The translations under genes were made by a program, and so were the position numbers. A stretch of 62,000 bases of DNA from Acanthaster planci. Taxonomy: Eukaryota; Echinodermata; Asteroidea; Valvatida; Acanthasteridae. Positions 37,555 through 51,331 of this stretch are shown in pieces. The stretch lies in contig NW_019091404.1 of NCBI RefSeq assembly GCF_001949145.1, positions 3,028,885 to 3,090,884 on the forward strand, given 5' to 3'. A model generated the notes under the pieces. It made no database searches and was not told the origin of the DNA. It saw only the letters and a program-made list of their open reading frames with translations. The first letter of the stretch is position 1; every line of letters begins with the position of its first letter.

Positions 37555-40500
37555 ATGAAAAAGCGCTCCAGTGACAAGCAGCCCGGACTTGAGATCCAGG
37601 AAGGGAAAGATGATGCCTTTGTAAGTGGAATTTAATCGATTCGAACATTGAACATATATCTTTATGCTTGAATATTAATTTAAAAGTCTAGCTAAGCAAC
37701 CCTCAGGCACACCACCATTGCTTGTTTGTGCATTGCGTCTGCAGGCAAATTTGCTGATCATGTGAAATTGGAGTCTTTATTTAATACCATATTTCTGTCC
37801 TAAGGTAGGCCTAAATAATTGATTGGTACGTTACAGGTGTGTTATGGGTATCACCGAAGTAAAGCATGGACGTGGCTGAGCTATACTTTGTGTGTCTGCA
37901 CCGTAGGACTCGCAGCTCTTGTCTTCTACTGGAAGCCTGATTGGTGGATTAAGTTCACGTGTTGGGTTTGTGATCTCAGGGAGGCTGACAAAATCATCAT
38001 AAAGGCGAGCTGGAACATTCATTGAGCATAATGCCATGAAAATAACAAGCACAGTGAACGGAGCTATACTTACAACTGTTTTTGTTTCAGCTTAAGTTGC
38101 TTAACTTAATCTAATCTTATTACAGGATATCTATCAACGTTACCACGTTTGCCAAATTCGGACAATGGAAGTAAACTCAAAGAGGTACCGTAGCATCGGA
38201 TTTATTTTGTTACTTTGTTATTTCGAGTTCTTTGCTTTGCCGTGTTTGCACTGAGTCACAGTCAGTTAGAAAAAGAAAACATAGGTATTTCTTCCGTTCA
38301 TCCGATTTTGTTAAAGTCATTTTCTTATGATCATCCCTTTTACAGTGTTTGTGGACCAAGTAGTCTAAAGAAATTGTTACACCGCGATGTCGTGATTGAC
38401 GGTGTGTTGAAGTACTTGAAATTTCAGAAAGTTCGTTATATGTGGGACCCAAAAGAAGAAACATTCTTTAAGCTCAGGTAAGATCCTTGTAAACCTATAT
38501 AGAATTGATGAGGAATCAATTTAATTTTCATTTATATTTGCATATGAGTGGATTTAAGCTTTTAATTAAGCTACATATATTTCTAAATGTTTCTTAAGAG
38601 TATACGTGCAACATAATGCAATTCATACACAACTTTGTTTAGAGATATTCCATAAAACTGGGCAACTTCATTCCCCCCCAGAGTTCTCGATGGCGCCAAC
38701 AGCTGTTCCGAATTTTATGACATGTTGCAGAACGGTCTGACTGAGAAAGAAGCAAACAAAAGGTAAATTTGCATAATGGTGAAAATCCCACTTCTGCTAC
38801 AACGTGAAATCCATCCCACTGCTGACACAGGTCAGCAGCTCACTTGTCTACCAATATATAGTGAAAATAGAAAATGTTCTTCTTACGCAATGCGTATTTC
38901 TTTTCCAAGACAAGCCAGTCCAGGCCATGAGCTAGGCCATGCACTTCACATGACAACAACATCAAAACGCTGTCCTATATGAAATTAAAATTAAGAGCAT
39001 GTCAAATTTCAAAAGGATCTGGCAAATTGTAGATGTTCTTTATTTAGTGAGGGCCGAAGTGAAACGGTCAAAAATAAACAGCAACTGTCCGGTTTTGGTG
39101 ACATTTGGTGGCTTGCATTCTTTTATAACAGGCGATTCCTGTATGGCTACAACAAAATTAGCATTCGTGTTCGTCCAATCATTATTCTGCTCATCCAAGA
39201 GGTATGTTATACATAATCAGGAAATCAAACAGGAATTTTGTACTCCCTGTACATGATCCAGTGTCCCACCTGATAAGATTTGGTTTCATTTGCATCATGG
39301 ACAATGACCCAAAGACAAAATCCCGGGCATAGAGGAACTGTGTTGGAATATTTATCCTGAATATAAGTGAAGGGAAAATATGTTGTCTTTATATTTCGGG
39401 GAGTGTAAGATTGTGTGAGCTCTCCTAAGTATCCATTGCCTATTAAGGTGTTTATTCACTTGTTTTTTGTTTTGTTTTGTTTTTTTTACTTTGCAGGTTT
39501 TGAATCCCTTCTATATCTTCCAGCTTTTTAGCATCGGGGTGTGGATTTCTGATGAGTATTATTACTACTGCGGATGCATCTTTCTTATGTCTGCTGTGTC
39601 TATCACAGTGGCGTTGTATACAACCAGAAAGGTAACAAGTGACTGTCTGGCATAACTAGCTTGGACCAAAAAGTGCGAAAAATCGCCCATATCTGACCCG
39701 CGCAAAACACTGACTAGACTGACTAGAAGGACTTTTTCTTAATCATGGTACAGCAGTACAGGAGGATTTCAATTTCAGGCCGACTTATTTTCTTTCTTCA
39801 GCAAAGCATAACGCTGAGGGACATGGTTGAGTCCAACACAACCGTCGAAGTGCTGAGGAAAAGCGGAGGTACTGTTCATTGAAACTTTCAACCCTTTTCT
39901 TGGTGTGTCATATTATTTTTCAGTTGATTAACTGTTGCGCTGGTTTCCCACAGATTGTATCAAAGTACCGGAAGACCTACTGGTGCCTGGTGACGTCATG
40001 GTTCTTCCTCCTGAAGGCTGCGTGATGACATGTGATGCAGTGTTACTGACCGGCAACTGTATCGTCAACGAGAGTATGTTGACGGGTAAGACCACACCCT
40101 CCGCTCTACAGAAGTTTGTATTGGGATGTCGTCATCACGAATTGCCGAAGGGACGACCAGGAGGGTTTTTGGGGGGCGGGGGTTCGGAAAAAGGGGTGTT
40201 GAACATCAAGCGCTCTTAATTAATGTGGAGCCGTCTGTAGTTTGCAGGAGTGAGGAAAAGTTGATGCATGTCATCGAGAACTCTCATCATTGTCGGCGTC
40301 ATAATCAGACTTTGGGACATGTTAATTTTTCATAATCCAGGCTGACCTTTCCTGATACCAACTTGGAATTACCGACTGGAATGTAAAAGTGAAAGTGTTT
40401 TACAGTTGAAAAAACCTTTAAACATTGATTTTATAAAACTAATTCTTAAGATATAATTGATCTTGTGGCTTTTCCTTATTTAATTGTCTCTTTAGTGTTC

Positions 40501-43500
40501 AGTGTTCATGCAAAAAAATTGTGCTTGAGCAGATATAATATTTTTTTATCAAGATACAAATATTTAGACCAAAGGGATATCTTTATCTCCAATAGGTGAG
40601 AGTGTTCCGGTGACCAAGACTCCGTTGCCTTGCGTCAGCGGATCAGACGGTGAGGAGGACTCCGGATACAATGCAGACAAACATAAACGCCATACGCTGT
40701 ACTGCGGAACGCACATAATACAGACACGCTACTATGGCGGCGAGATGGTTAAAGCGGTCGTCGTACGAACGGGTATGTTTGAACCTCGGTACTTTCGTTT
40801 ACATGTGGTCTCTACCACTGAAATCATCGGACAGTCATCCATCTCCTCTTCAGTGTGAGAACCGGGTCATTGGTCGTGTCTGCCAGGAGCCATGACTGGC
40901 TGTGGTTACTGCCCTTCCCGTTGTTTCCCCGTGTCCAAAATGGCAGCCGTGCTTATTTCGGGTACAGCTTGCGTTTACCCGTAATATGGCAATTGTAACC
41001 AAAACGCATCTTTTGCAGGATTTTCGACTGCTAAGGGTAACCTGGTGCGCTCCATTCTCTACCCTAAACCAATGGATTTTAGCATGCTGAAAGACGCGTT
41101 GCTCTTTCTTTGTGCACTCTCCACATTTGGTAAGTTCTTCCAAACTGAATTCATCAAACTGTGTTTTTTTTGTAAAATACAGTCTTTAACCCCCATCTTC
41201 ACGGTGAAGGTAGTATAGTTTGAATAGAAATCGAAATTCTTGACGTCGTAAAATCAACGTTTTTCAATATTCATTTTTGTTTTCAGCTGTCATTGGCTTT
41301 ACTTACGGAATCATCATTTTTGTCCAATCTGGCGTAAGTACAAACATTTCTGTTTTACATTAAGAAAGTCATCCAAGTATTAAATGTGTAACATTATCAG
41401 TGAAAATGTACGTTTTTCTTGTCTAATTACCTGTTGCAAAATAGCACCTGTCATGTTGTTTCAATCATGTTTTTATTTGTAAAAGTACGATGGGGGTTAC
41501 ATCGCCAGACGCGCTCTGGATGTCATCACAATTGCTGTGCCACCTGCTCTACCTGCCTCCCTTACCATTGGCATGCTGTTCGCTCAGCTTCGTCTGAAAT
41601 CCAAAGGTATCTTCTGCATCAGTCCACAGCGGATCAACACGTGTGGATCTCTGAATGTCGTCTGCTTCGATAAGGTGAGCATGAAGTTCTTGCTTGGTAG
41701 CTTTGTTGTTAATATTGCTCTTCTATTTCCAAACTGGGTCTAATCATACCAGTTAAATGCGTAATACCTGAGAACGCTCAGACTAACTGCTAAGAAAATT
41801 TAAGACTTTCTCAGCGGCATTTAGTCACTTACTTTCTTGCAAATCATAAATCGCATTGATGTTGGAAGATTTGGTTGTATTTTAAGCAGAATTAAAGATC
41901 TAGTTTTCCTTTTACAATCCACAGACTGGTACCCTTACCGAAGACGGCCTTGACTTGATGGGAGTCCAGCTTGCTGGAAGCGGGACGTAAGACCAGTTTG
42001 TTGCGGATTTAAACCGTAATTTTAAAAAAGTCGTGTATTTGAAGTCTTGAAGTCCTCTAAGTTTTCACAATTAACAAAGTTCAGTTCTTTTTCCTTATAC
42101 CTTTGAACAAAAATAATAAATTGAACATAAATTGGTCAGTTTTTGGAACCAAAGTCCCATGTGCAACTTATGATTTTCAAGTGATGAAAGAATTTTAATT
42201 CATTGCTTAAACGTAATAAAGATACTTACTATACCGCTTTCCATGTACCTTCGAGATGCTGGTCGAGCTTCCTTTTTCTTTGACCCAGTTTTGGTGAACT
42301 CAAGACATCTGTTGCCGACGATACCACTGAACACCATCTTGCTGCCATGGCAACGTGTCACTCTCTGACCATCATCAATGGAGAATTAAGTGGTGACCCC
42401 ATTGACCTGAAGATGTTTCAAGCCACGGGATGGGTAAGATCAATTCATTTATCACTGATACTCATTCGGTTAGTAATGATACTAAATATTGAAATCGATA
42501 ATCGATTTTAATGTTCTAATAATCGGTTTTAATGTACAGTTCTATGTGTCAGTAAATCTAATGTCCTATTTTGGCTTCCGTAAAAGCAACTTTAAAATTA
42601 TAGTAGGTCTATTGTGCATGCAGTTATCGACCTATTCTTTTTGTGCTGTGCAAACCCTAATCACAGTCCTAATCCTGTTTAATATCGATGCCAATTTTTG
42701 CAGGACTTGGAGGAACCCACCAGCAAGGAGAGTACAAACTTCGACATACTGGTACCCACCATCGTGCGGTCACCATTTAAAGCAGTTAAGGACATTCTGC
42801 CTGTAATGACTGCTTTATTTGAGAAAACACAAAGCTGCATCCTCTCGTTTGCGGTTTATTTGAGAAAACCGAAATCCTGCTCCCTCCTTTTTCAACCTTT
42901 CTGCGACCAAACGATTCTTGTTGTTAGTTAAATCACTGACACTTACAACTGGTCGTCCTCATTTACCACATTTTAACTGATTGAAAGTGCCCCTTTTCAA
43001 TTTCAGGATGAGCGTGAGATAGGTGTCCTGAGGCAATTCCCGTTCTCCTCCGACCTTCAACGGATGAGTGTGATCACGCGCACTCTGAGTGAAGAAACCA
43101 TGCGACTCTACGTCAAAGGATCTCCAGAAATGATAGCGTCTCTCTCCAAGTTGGCAACCAGTACGAGTGAATAAATTCAACCGTAAAAAATAAACCTGCA
43201 ATTTTTCTTTAAAGTAATGTCAAAATACATGTTGATTAAATCTGGCAGTCTCGTTCACAATGGATCGATAGTGCTGACCAATTTAAAAGCGTGATAAATC
43301 ACTCAGGCGGAGTCGAATTAGCAGCTTCAAATCAACCACGATTTTAGAGATGATATTTCAAAGAAAACAGCCAATTTCTTATCTCTCCTCACCTCGGACC
43401 TGTGCTTCTTTTAACTGTTGTCTTTGCTAACAGTTCCTGCCAATTTTCAAGACCAACTCAACTCATACACCCAAGATGGATTTCGAGTGCTTGCCTTGGC

Positions 43501-46500
43501 TACCAAAGAGCTCGATCCAAATCTCACCTGGCATAAAGCACGACAAATAAACAGGTGCCATTCGTGAGAATCCTCTTTGTTAATGTGTAACCCTTAAAAC
43601 TGAACCTTCACTGTGGCGGAATTGGTGAGATGTTCGCCTAGAAGGTTTTGGCTTAACTTAGGCCTAATTGTCCTTGATAAATCTCTTTTGTTTTGTAAAT
43701 TGCCCTTTAGGGTAAGCATTTATAGTATATAAGCTTCGCCCTAATAGGTGGTAATATAAGGACTAATACGTCATCAAGGTTTCTCAAAATATATTCTTTC
43801 TTTCAGGAGCCAAGTGGAGAATGACCTGATATTCCTGGGCCTACTGATCATGCAGAACAAGCTTAAACCAGAGACCAAGCCGGTCATCCAAGAGCTTCAA
43901 GCCGCTGGTATCAGAACAGTCATGGTAACAGGTGAGTTGGCCATCATGATTTGCCTCCGTGACATTTTACCTTGCGAAGAAACGGCGAAACTCATCATGA
44001 TGCAAAAATAGTCCTGTAGCCAAATGATCCTTTACTATTATTCAAGATTAGTTCATTGCAAGACACTGGTTGCAGAGTTTTATGCTTGAGGATTACGATC
44101 TTCTGAATTGTAGACATTTTGTTTAACTGTAGGGGATAACATCTTGACAGCGATCAACGTTGCTCGTAAATGTGACATGATACCAGCGGGTGAAGACATT
44201 GTCAGAGTGGAGGTAGAGGAGAATAACGAAGGAAATAAACTGCGTCTTACTCGGCTGACAGGATACAAGGAGAAGAAGACGAGTGGTCAGGATCACCTTG
44301 ACGATGGAGTAAGGGGCCATCACTCTTAAGCTGAAAATTTGAAAACAAAGCAAAATGCAGAGAGTGGTGGCTTTATTACGCATCAGATAGAGGGTTACGC
44401 CACCTGATAGTTTACCCTCGAGCCGACTTGAGCAGATTTCCAGCGTTCATTCTGTCCATGCTTTTCGTCGACATCGCCGTACTGAACAATTGCTGCCTTA
44501 TCGCGAAATCTTAATCTTGTTGATTGGAAAATGTAAACACCGGGCCTCCTGTACACAATGAATTTAAATAAGCCAAGCAGTTTAATCCTTGCGTTGATTT
44601 TCAATCATCAATACAATAAGATCATATAGCTTGAATAATCGTCGTTTAAACGCCATTTAGATACTGCCTAGCTTACAAAATACATATTCGGAAGCAAGCA
44701 TCTACAAATCATAAATGCATCTACAATGATGCACATCAAGTGACGGTAAATCCTTCAATGACTGTCTCGTTCAGGACAGTGAGGAGATCTGCGTTCAGAT
44801 TGAACCCACAGTTGGTTGTAGGACGCATTACGCAATTGATGGCAAGTCTTTCCAAGCAGTCAGCGAACTAAACACCGACGCCATGGCAACGGTAAGAATG
44901 TGGTTCTATCATAATGTTTAACATAAGTCGCAAAAGTAAACTGAAAATTACATTCATTTGTATTCGATACTGTTTACTTATTACGTTTTCTAAACATAAT
45001 CGGTTATAATATTGTCGTTCATGCATGAGACATGTAATTCAGATCCGAATATACCCCTGACTTTAATAGTTTAGAGACGTTTTTATTCATGAGTAAGTGG
45101 GACGTTTAATCTCTTTCTACTGGTCAAAAGATCAAATTTGTAGATTTTCTTTTCAGCTTGCTGTTCAAGGCACGGTCTTTGCTCGAATGACACCAGATCA
45201 GAAAGCTCAACTTGTTGAGTCTCTCCAAGACTTGGAGTACCGGGTTGGTATGTGTGGCGATGGAGCTAATGACTGCGGAGCGTTAAAGGCAGCACACGCT
45301 GGAGTGGCACTGACAGAAACAGAGGCCTCCGTAGCTTCACCATTTACGTCCAAAATACAAAACATATCCTGCATTCCTACATTGATCAAGTAAGTACATG
45401 ATGTCAAATATCTATCAAATTAAATAATGACTCCTTCCAAAAAGGCTTTGCATTTTTCAGTCCGCAGCACAACGTTACGAGACAGCAGAAACAATTCATT
45501 AAGGTGTGACAAAAGGTATAGCCTAGAAATTCCTTAAGGCACACAGCAGAAATATTTCATTCAGACTCATATCTGTGCTGTAATGTACATGTATTGCTAT
45601 CAAAGTACATGTACATGCAGTAGGTACAATTTTACATTGGGTGGCTACTTTCTTCACACTTGAATAGAAAATCGTTTTCTCATCGATAAACGCCCCACTA
45701 CTTATTTGCTGTTGGCAATGTCTGAGACGCTCCTTATTGACACGTGGCCTTAGTGTCCAACTGTACTGATAAATAAAGTACCATTTAATTCAACGCATTC
45801 TCATAATCAATGAATGTTTACAGAGATGGTAGGGCTGCGTTGGTGACGTCATTTGGTATGTTCAAGTTCCTGGCTCTATACAGCATGATTCAGTTCATCA
45901 CCGTCATCATCTGTTACTCGGTCAGTTTGCAAAAGCAGCTTAGAAATTCGTTAACTTTTTAACATGAACAATTATCGTTAGATCCTTTCGTTGACTTCAC
46001 AACCTTTTTTGAGGACTGAGTTGTTTGGGACGATTGCGTAACTTTTAATCCCCTAATATTAACACAATTCCTCCACGTTCACTGGTCCTACAGCTTTTTG
46101 AAATTCAGTCTTTTCTAAGATGCTAAACGAAAATGTATTTTGAATGTTGTCCGTGGACCGTGGCCAATCAGGAAAAGCGTGAAATAAAACCTCGAAAACA
46201 GAGTAAGTGTTAAGTCCTTTTCCTGTGTCCAGCAACGTTTTACATTACATAATCTTTTTAATGAATATGTTGATGCATTTTTGTGTACTAGATTGCTATT
46301 TGACAATTGATTTTAAAATTTTCACTTGTCAATAGTTTCAGTCCAATATGAGTGACTTCATGTTCATGTATGCCGACATTTTTGTCTGCACAACAGTTGT
46401 TCTCTTCAGTGAGTACTCTCCTTCGATTTTTCACTTACAAATTGGAAATTTACTGAAAGCGCTTAACAAACTTACACCAGACTAAGTACAAAATGAGTAG

Positions 46501-48287
46501 TGTGTCAACGTCTGACCGTGTCTTTCCATTAATTGACACAGTGGGACGAAATGACGCTTACCACGCCATTGCAGCCAAGAAGCCGCCGAGTAAACTGGTT
46601 ATCTTCCCCCTGATCTTCTCAGTGGTAGTTCAAGTCGCTATTCAGGCAGCCTGCCAAGTGGCCATCTTCTTCATTCTACAGGAGCAACCATGGTAACTGT
46701 TGAAAAGCCTGGTTTGGCCATGAATGTAACGATCATGTGTGTACAGTTGTTCAAGCCTTCTGAGGGAAACCACTGATTTTTGTATATAACATTTCCGATA
46801 GGTTTTTGTCGCATTCTGCATGGGTGTATGCTTAAACTCTCTTCAGTATTACTTTCCTTTTAATACTGACAATACTGGCCATTCTTGGCCCATAAGGTGT
46901 CCAACCGATCCACAGTAACCTTACTTTTCTTAGCAGCAGAGGCATCTTTGGTCAGAAAAGAACTTCGCTGGTTCACGAACGACTATTAGAAATACACGCG
47001 TTATGGTGGCATTTCTATCAACAAAATGAACACTCCCGATCAACACGGCTCTTTTTAACCTACGAGGGGGTGCTCCTTCTCGAGGCAGATAGGAGAAAGA
47101 CATTTGAATTTCAGTGGATTCTAACCTACGCTGTCCTTTACTCTTTATTCCCCTCAGGTTTGTTCCTCTGGTTCCCGAACAAAACTCCAAGAACCTGGTG
47201 GCCTGGGAAACGACATCTGTATTTCTGGTGTCAATGTTTCAGTATTCCACAGTTGCCATCATCTACACGCCCAGGAAACCCTATCGGAGAGCCATCTATA
47301 CCAATTGTAAACGCTGTATACAGTCATCAGTGCATCGTTTATGAGCAACTTCGAAAACTGACTGTCATGACGTGACGATTCAATTAACAGTGACACCATT
47401 AGTGCTGTTTCCATAGTAACGTTTTGAAGTAACGTCTGCTTTTTGATCACCATCAATAACTGTTGTCGCTTTTGTAACAATTATCGAATAAGTTTTTTTT
47501 TTTTATTTGTGAAACCAATCACCAACCTGTGTCATGTCTTGCAGATTTGTATCTGGTTGACTTGATCATAATCCACGCATGTAGTCTGGTTATTCTCTTC
47601 TATCCGCCCACGGCGATTGAAGATCTTTTTCAGGTAAGTCATCATAGAAGTGTGAAAACCTTTTTGTGGTTTTAACAAAAATATTCGTTTGGGCTCTTGC
47701 AAGGTATTTGAAATAAAATTACAGGATGGATGGAGGTTAACAGTCAGGCGCCCTTTTTCCAATTTGGAAATGCTTGCGAAGGGTGAACATTTTAACGAAA
47801 TGTATTCCTTGTCCGTGTCGTGTTCCTTCTTCCTTTGGTAGCCATTGCTTGCACTTTGTTCTGATATCGAATTCATGTTGTTTCCTCTCCCATTAAGTTG
47901 AAGCATATCCCCAGCTTTCGCTTCAAGGGGATCATTTTTGGCGTGGTATTGCTCAACTTCGTCTTATCTGCCTTGGTAGAGGTAAGTAGTCATGCTTAAA
48001 AATGGTGTTTGGTTAAAACGTGTGAAATTTGATCTATGGACGTACACCTTAGCTTTACGTTCGATAGGCTATTACTCACGATTTCAATGCATTATTTTAC
48101 AGCTTATTACAAGTAACAGACACTCAACTTTAGACCTTTCCTATTCTGCATTCTTTTTCTTCAGCTCATCCTCGTTCCCAGCGGTACAATAATGAGGTTT
48201 CTGTCTTGTAAACGCTTCCGTAAAGTCTCCCTACCAGCTTATGAAGAGCTAAAGATGAAACCAGTCGGGTTGAGCGACAATTCCTAA
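37555..48287 (+). CDS. P5B-type polyamine-transporter-like ATPase, ATP13A3-like, copy A (29 exons, 1143 aa)
   Basis: Exons: 37555-37620, 37837-38004, 38126-38184, 38346-38477, 38682-38762, 39132-39201, 39497-39631, 39802-39868, 39954-40085, 40596-40772, 41019-41129, 41287-41333, 41486-41674, 41925-41986, 42289-42433, 42704-42802, 43007-43160, 43434-43554, 43807-43931, 44133-44308, 44775-44891, 45157-45389, 45824-45920, 46336-46408, 46542-46692, 47158-47306, 47545-47633, 47898-47981, 48165-48287. Phases agree throughout and total 3432 bases. Motifs: FYWKPDW after an N-terminal hydrophobic segment (about residues 36-58), TGES (303-306), PPALP in M4 (434-438), phospho-Asp motif DKTGTLT (Asp477), KGSPE (617-621), TGDN (713-716) and GDGAND (845-850), then six C-terminal membrane segments. 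PPALP marks the P5B class, whose studied members export polyamines from late endosomes and lysosomes. THKRHTL-like and ILYPKP-like stretches are closest to ATP13A3. The donor of exon 16 is uncertain (42803 or 42785; the second gives 1137 aa). Intron 2 appears to be GC-AG. Substrate and location are inferred from family. Confidence 0.95.
38005..38125 (+). other. Intron 2 of ATPase copy A, predicted GC-AG
   Basis: Exon 2 must leave the frame before an in-frame TGA at 38023-38025. No GT is suitably placed after the conserved coding stretch, but AAG|GCGAGC at 38004/38005 gives an exact phase-0 join to the TTACAG|GATATC acceptor at 38126. The identical donor sequence occurs in copy B at 51841/51842. 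Confidence 0.7.
40086..40595 (+). other. Intron 9 of copy A, near-identical to that of copy B
   Basis: Apart from an indel of about 25 bases near the 5' end (around CTACAGAAGTTTGTATTGGG) and changes in a G-run, it matches 54208-54689 almost base for base, including the poly-T and AT-rich stretches. Introns 8 and 10 on either side have diverged. This is the clearest candidate gene-conversion tract. Confidence 0.85.
46928..47100. mobile_element. Dispersed-repeat insertion in intron 25 of ATPase copy A
   Basis: The tract contains CGCTGGTTCACGAACGA, ACAAAATGAACACTCCCGA and GAGGGGGTGCTCC, shared with 21605-21785. The flanks (GATCCACAGTAACCT on the left; TGGATTCTAACC on the right) correspond to adjoining sequence in intron 25 of copy B (about 61575-61620), which lacks the insert. 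So it entered copy A after duplication, or was lost from B. Confidence 0.7.
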
Positions 48288-49320
48288 GGATGAATGGCGG
48301 TTAAACTTGATTTCGTAAAGTGTCCTTCGACTTCCATGCAGGTTTTGCGTTCAGGCTGCTTTGCTCCTTGCGATTGCGGTTGTCACGTTCATCAAATCGG
48401 TCGCTTGCTCATGACCTCAATTTCGCCGCACGGAGAAGGGGCACTCAGTAGTGGCGTTGGCATGGTAACGCATCGTCGACGTCATTTCTCCCTTTGTTGT
48501 TCATGCACGTGCCAATGAAGTATATACAGTACTGTAATATTTAACAACGGTAACGCAGGTGTCTTCCGGAAAAGAAAACTTGTGATGTTTGCGCTCTTGT
48601 ACGTGCAGATATAGGAACATGGAACACCCCTTTTCAGTGTTACGACCGTCGAATTGATCTTACGTTCTGCGACATGGTAAAATTGTCACACTCTGTTGAC
48701 ACCAAGTGTATGCATTAATGAAAAGTAAGTGAGGCTTCATCTGACACTACCTGGTGTATCATGTCGGAGACCACTTTAAATTTCATAGTTGATTCAAAAG
48801 CAAGATGAATATTAAAGTTACGCAACCGTCGCCCATAGAGATGATGATCTCGCAAAGGAACTCTAAGGAAATGAGATGAAGAAAAGGAATTGTTGCGTGT
48901 TCATAGTTATGCAAGTTTGGTTTGTCCTTGGAAACCAAGACTTTACAAATGACTTTAACAGAGCCTTTTATCTTGACGTGAATGAACTGTTATGAAATTG
49001 ACTGTGATGTCCTTACGTTTGCATTCTTTATCAGGATCCAGTGATGTCAGTTGATTTCATGTTTTTCAAATGGTGGTAAATCATGTTTGTCTGCGTTCAT
49101 TGTTGAATTACCTGAGGTATGCAGGTTAATAAACGACACATGATGTTTTTGTAGTTACAAATATCAGGTGATCGAGTGATACAGTTTTTTGGTTTGATGT
49201 ATGCCACAAAATTTTGACGTGTGTTATAGGAAAACGTAGTTAATTTCGGTATTTATCAAGATGACGTCTTTGAAGTACTTGTACACAGAAGTCAAATAAA
49301 GAAGAAAGTGATCATGTCTA
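48288..49320 (+). other. 3' UTR and flank of ATPase copy A
   Basis: Non-coding sequence after the TAA at 48285-48287. It holds two AATAAA signals (49128 and 49295), of which the second is followed by a GT-rich downstream element. The block 48290-49150 resembles 32100-33060. Confidence 0.6.
49295..49300 (+). promoter_or_regulatory. Poly(A) signal AATAAA of ATPase copy A
   Basis: Canonical hexamer about 1 kb after the stop codon, followed at 15-30 bases by a GTCTATGTTGTTTGTC-like downstream element. The weaker alternative is AATAAA at 49128-49133. Confidence 0.6.
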
Positions 49321-51331
49321 TGTTGTTTGTCTTCTAGGATGGTGACGTCCTGTTTAAAAAAGTAACAAAATTTATTTGTGTCTATATTTTGATATCATTC
49401 ATTGTAACGACTTTTCATGAAGGTATGGCAAGGCAAGGTTGGGCTCTACTTGGCGAGACTAAAGAAGAACATACAAAACTAATTTATCAGAAAGACATCG
49501 CTGGGAAAAAAAATGGCCTCGAGCCTGTATTGACAACCTCGATCTTCGTGTTGCACAGCTCCAACCTGTTAGGTCATTTTCCTAACTCCTGTAAGGCCGA
49601 GTGTGTTCGATATGACAGTCATGTGACAGCTTGCACTTAGACTTGAAGTCTAAGACCAGAATAGTTCAGAAAAAGTTACATGTTGAGGCAAATCGGCCCA
49701 CAAGTCGTACGTGATGTGAAAGAAAAGTCTGTTATGTGAATGTTGATGTCTCTTGCGTTAACAGTTCAAATTCGTGTTGCAGATTTAATCTCTGCATGAC
49801 CTTTTGACTCAGTTTAAGTACATGGAATAGCCTGAGCATGCTGAGATCGTTGGTTTATCGCCAAGGATAGCGCCTGTTCATCTAGACCTGCTGTGACACG
49901 CGGGTTACTACGAGGTAAGAAGTAATCGAACCCACTGTGTCTGACAGGCTGTCTATTTATGCAGAAAATCCTAAACGCGATCACCATATCCACTCTCTTT
50001 TCACGGTTTGTGCCCCCCGTTCCAATTACAGATAATTCCATCAACCACGACTCCCTGCACTGCATACTGGCACTGAGGGGTATAACAATAAACAAAATGA
50101 GTTGTGTGTTTAATCTAGCTGAACCACAGCGATCTGGATATGATGAACTTTCACCGGAAAGATCTTTGTGATACATGCTTTTATCTTTCAGAAAACAAAT
50201 ATTTATTTGGCTAGAACATAAGAAAGACTGCCGTGGATGAAATAGATATTATTTGTACCTTAAACTTCGCACTCCTTGACTAGGTCACATGCTTGTAGCT
50301 TGCGGGTCTGTCGTATTTGCACTACAAATATTTTATTTCTGAACATACCTACCGCTACACTTTGAAGGTGAGTGGTAAGATTTTTCTGTGCATTTCTCTC
50401 ACTTTTTCTGAATACCGACAGATCCTAAGAGCTGACTGGACAGTGTCAAGGAATTCGAATTTCGTGCATGGATTTCCTCTCAAAGGTAAAGACAGGAATT
50501 ATGAAGGGATCATTTTCTACATTGGTAAAAAAAAACTGCTTTGCAAGCTTGTCAAACGTCGGAATGGTTTATCGTTAGTTTGGCTTGACCAATTGTCATG
50601 ATCTGAAATTCTAATATTTTTAGTACTTTGGGGTTCAAACTATTCTGGTATACCCGGTTGAGTACACATTTTGCAACCCATATTTTGTGAATGGTGTCAA
50701 CTCAGATCAGCCGTACACACGCTAAAGGCAGGCAAATGCAAAAAAAGCAAATTTACGCGTTGCAAGACATCATATCCCTGCAGATTTTGTGTTGAAAAGC
50801 AAATCGACACTTTGGTGAAGCTTTAACCTTGATTATACCTGTGTAGTCCAAACTTCACGAGCCTGGCACCTAGGCACATTAGTGCCAGGTACCCATGCAA
50901 AAATGACGCATCCAATTATTCATCTGACTACAGGGATTCTTTTACATACCTTTTCCTGAATGGGATCCATGATCGGGATAAACTTTTGATACGCTGTCGC
51001 TTTTGATACTTTATCCATTGATGAGTGAAACGTTATAGGTTAGAATTCTACTTACCAACTCTTGGTCAATTTGTGAGGCGTCTCCTCTAGCAGGCAATTT
51101 TTTTTCTAGGGCACTTTATTGGCCCAGCTAAATTATTATACACTGCAAAACTGTTTTGTGTCTTTCAAGAACAACTTGACAGGAAAACAACTGTGAAGTG
51201 GCACATTAGCTTTCGAAGGGGTTATAGCGTCTGTTTCCTCTAGTTACCTTCTTGCTTCTCTCTCATCTCCAACTTTCCCTTCTTTGTCTTCTCATAGAAC
51301 GACCTGACATCGTTTGATTTGAGAAATAACC
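49321..51331. other. Spacer between the two ATPase copies, containing the copy B 5' flank
   Basis: No supported exon. The segment from about 50247 resembles 36255-36410 upstream of copy A (shared TTTGTACCTTAAACTTCGCA and TCGTATTTGCAC), so the duplicated unit starts near there. The last 100 bases before 51332 match the copy A leader without its 449-base insertion. A small hairpin (CCTGGCAC/GTGCCAGG) lies at about 50865-50890. Confidence 0.5.

Noticed and set aside
38005-38025. In-frame stop after exon 2, suggesting copy A is a pseudogene
   Set aside because: A phase-correct GC-AG splice avoids it, the same arrangement exists in copy B, and all other exons are intact.
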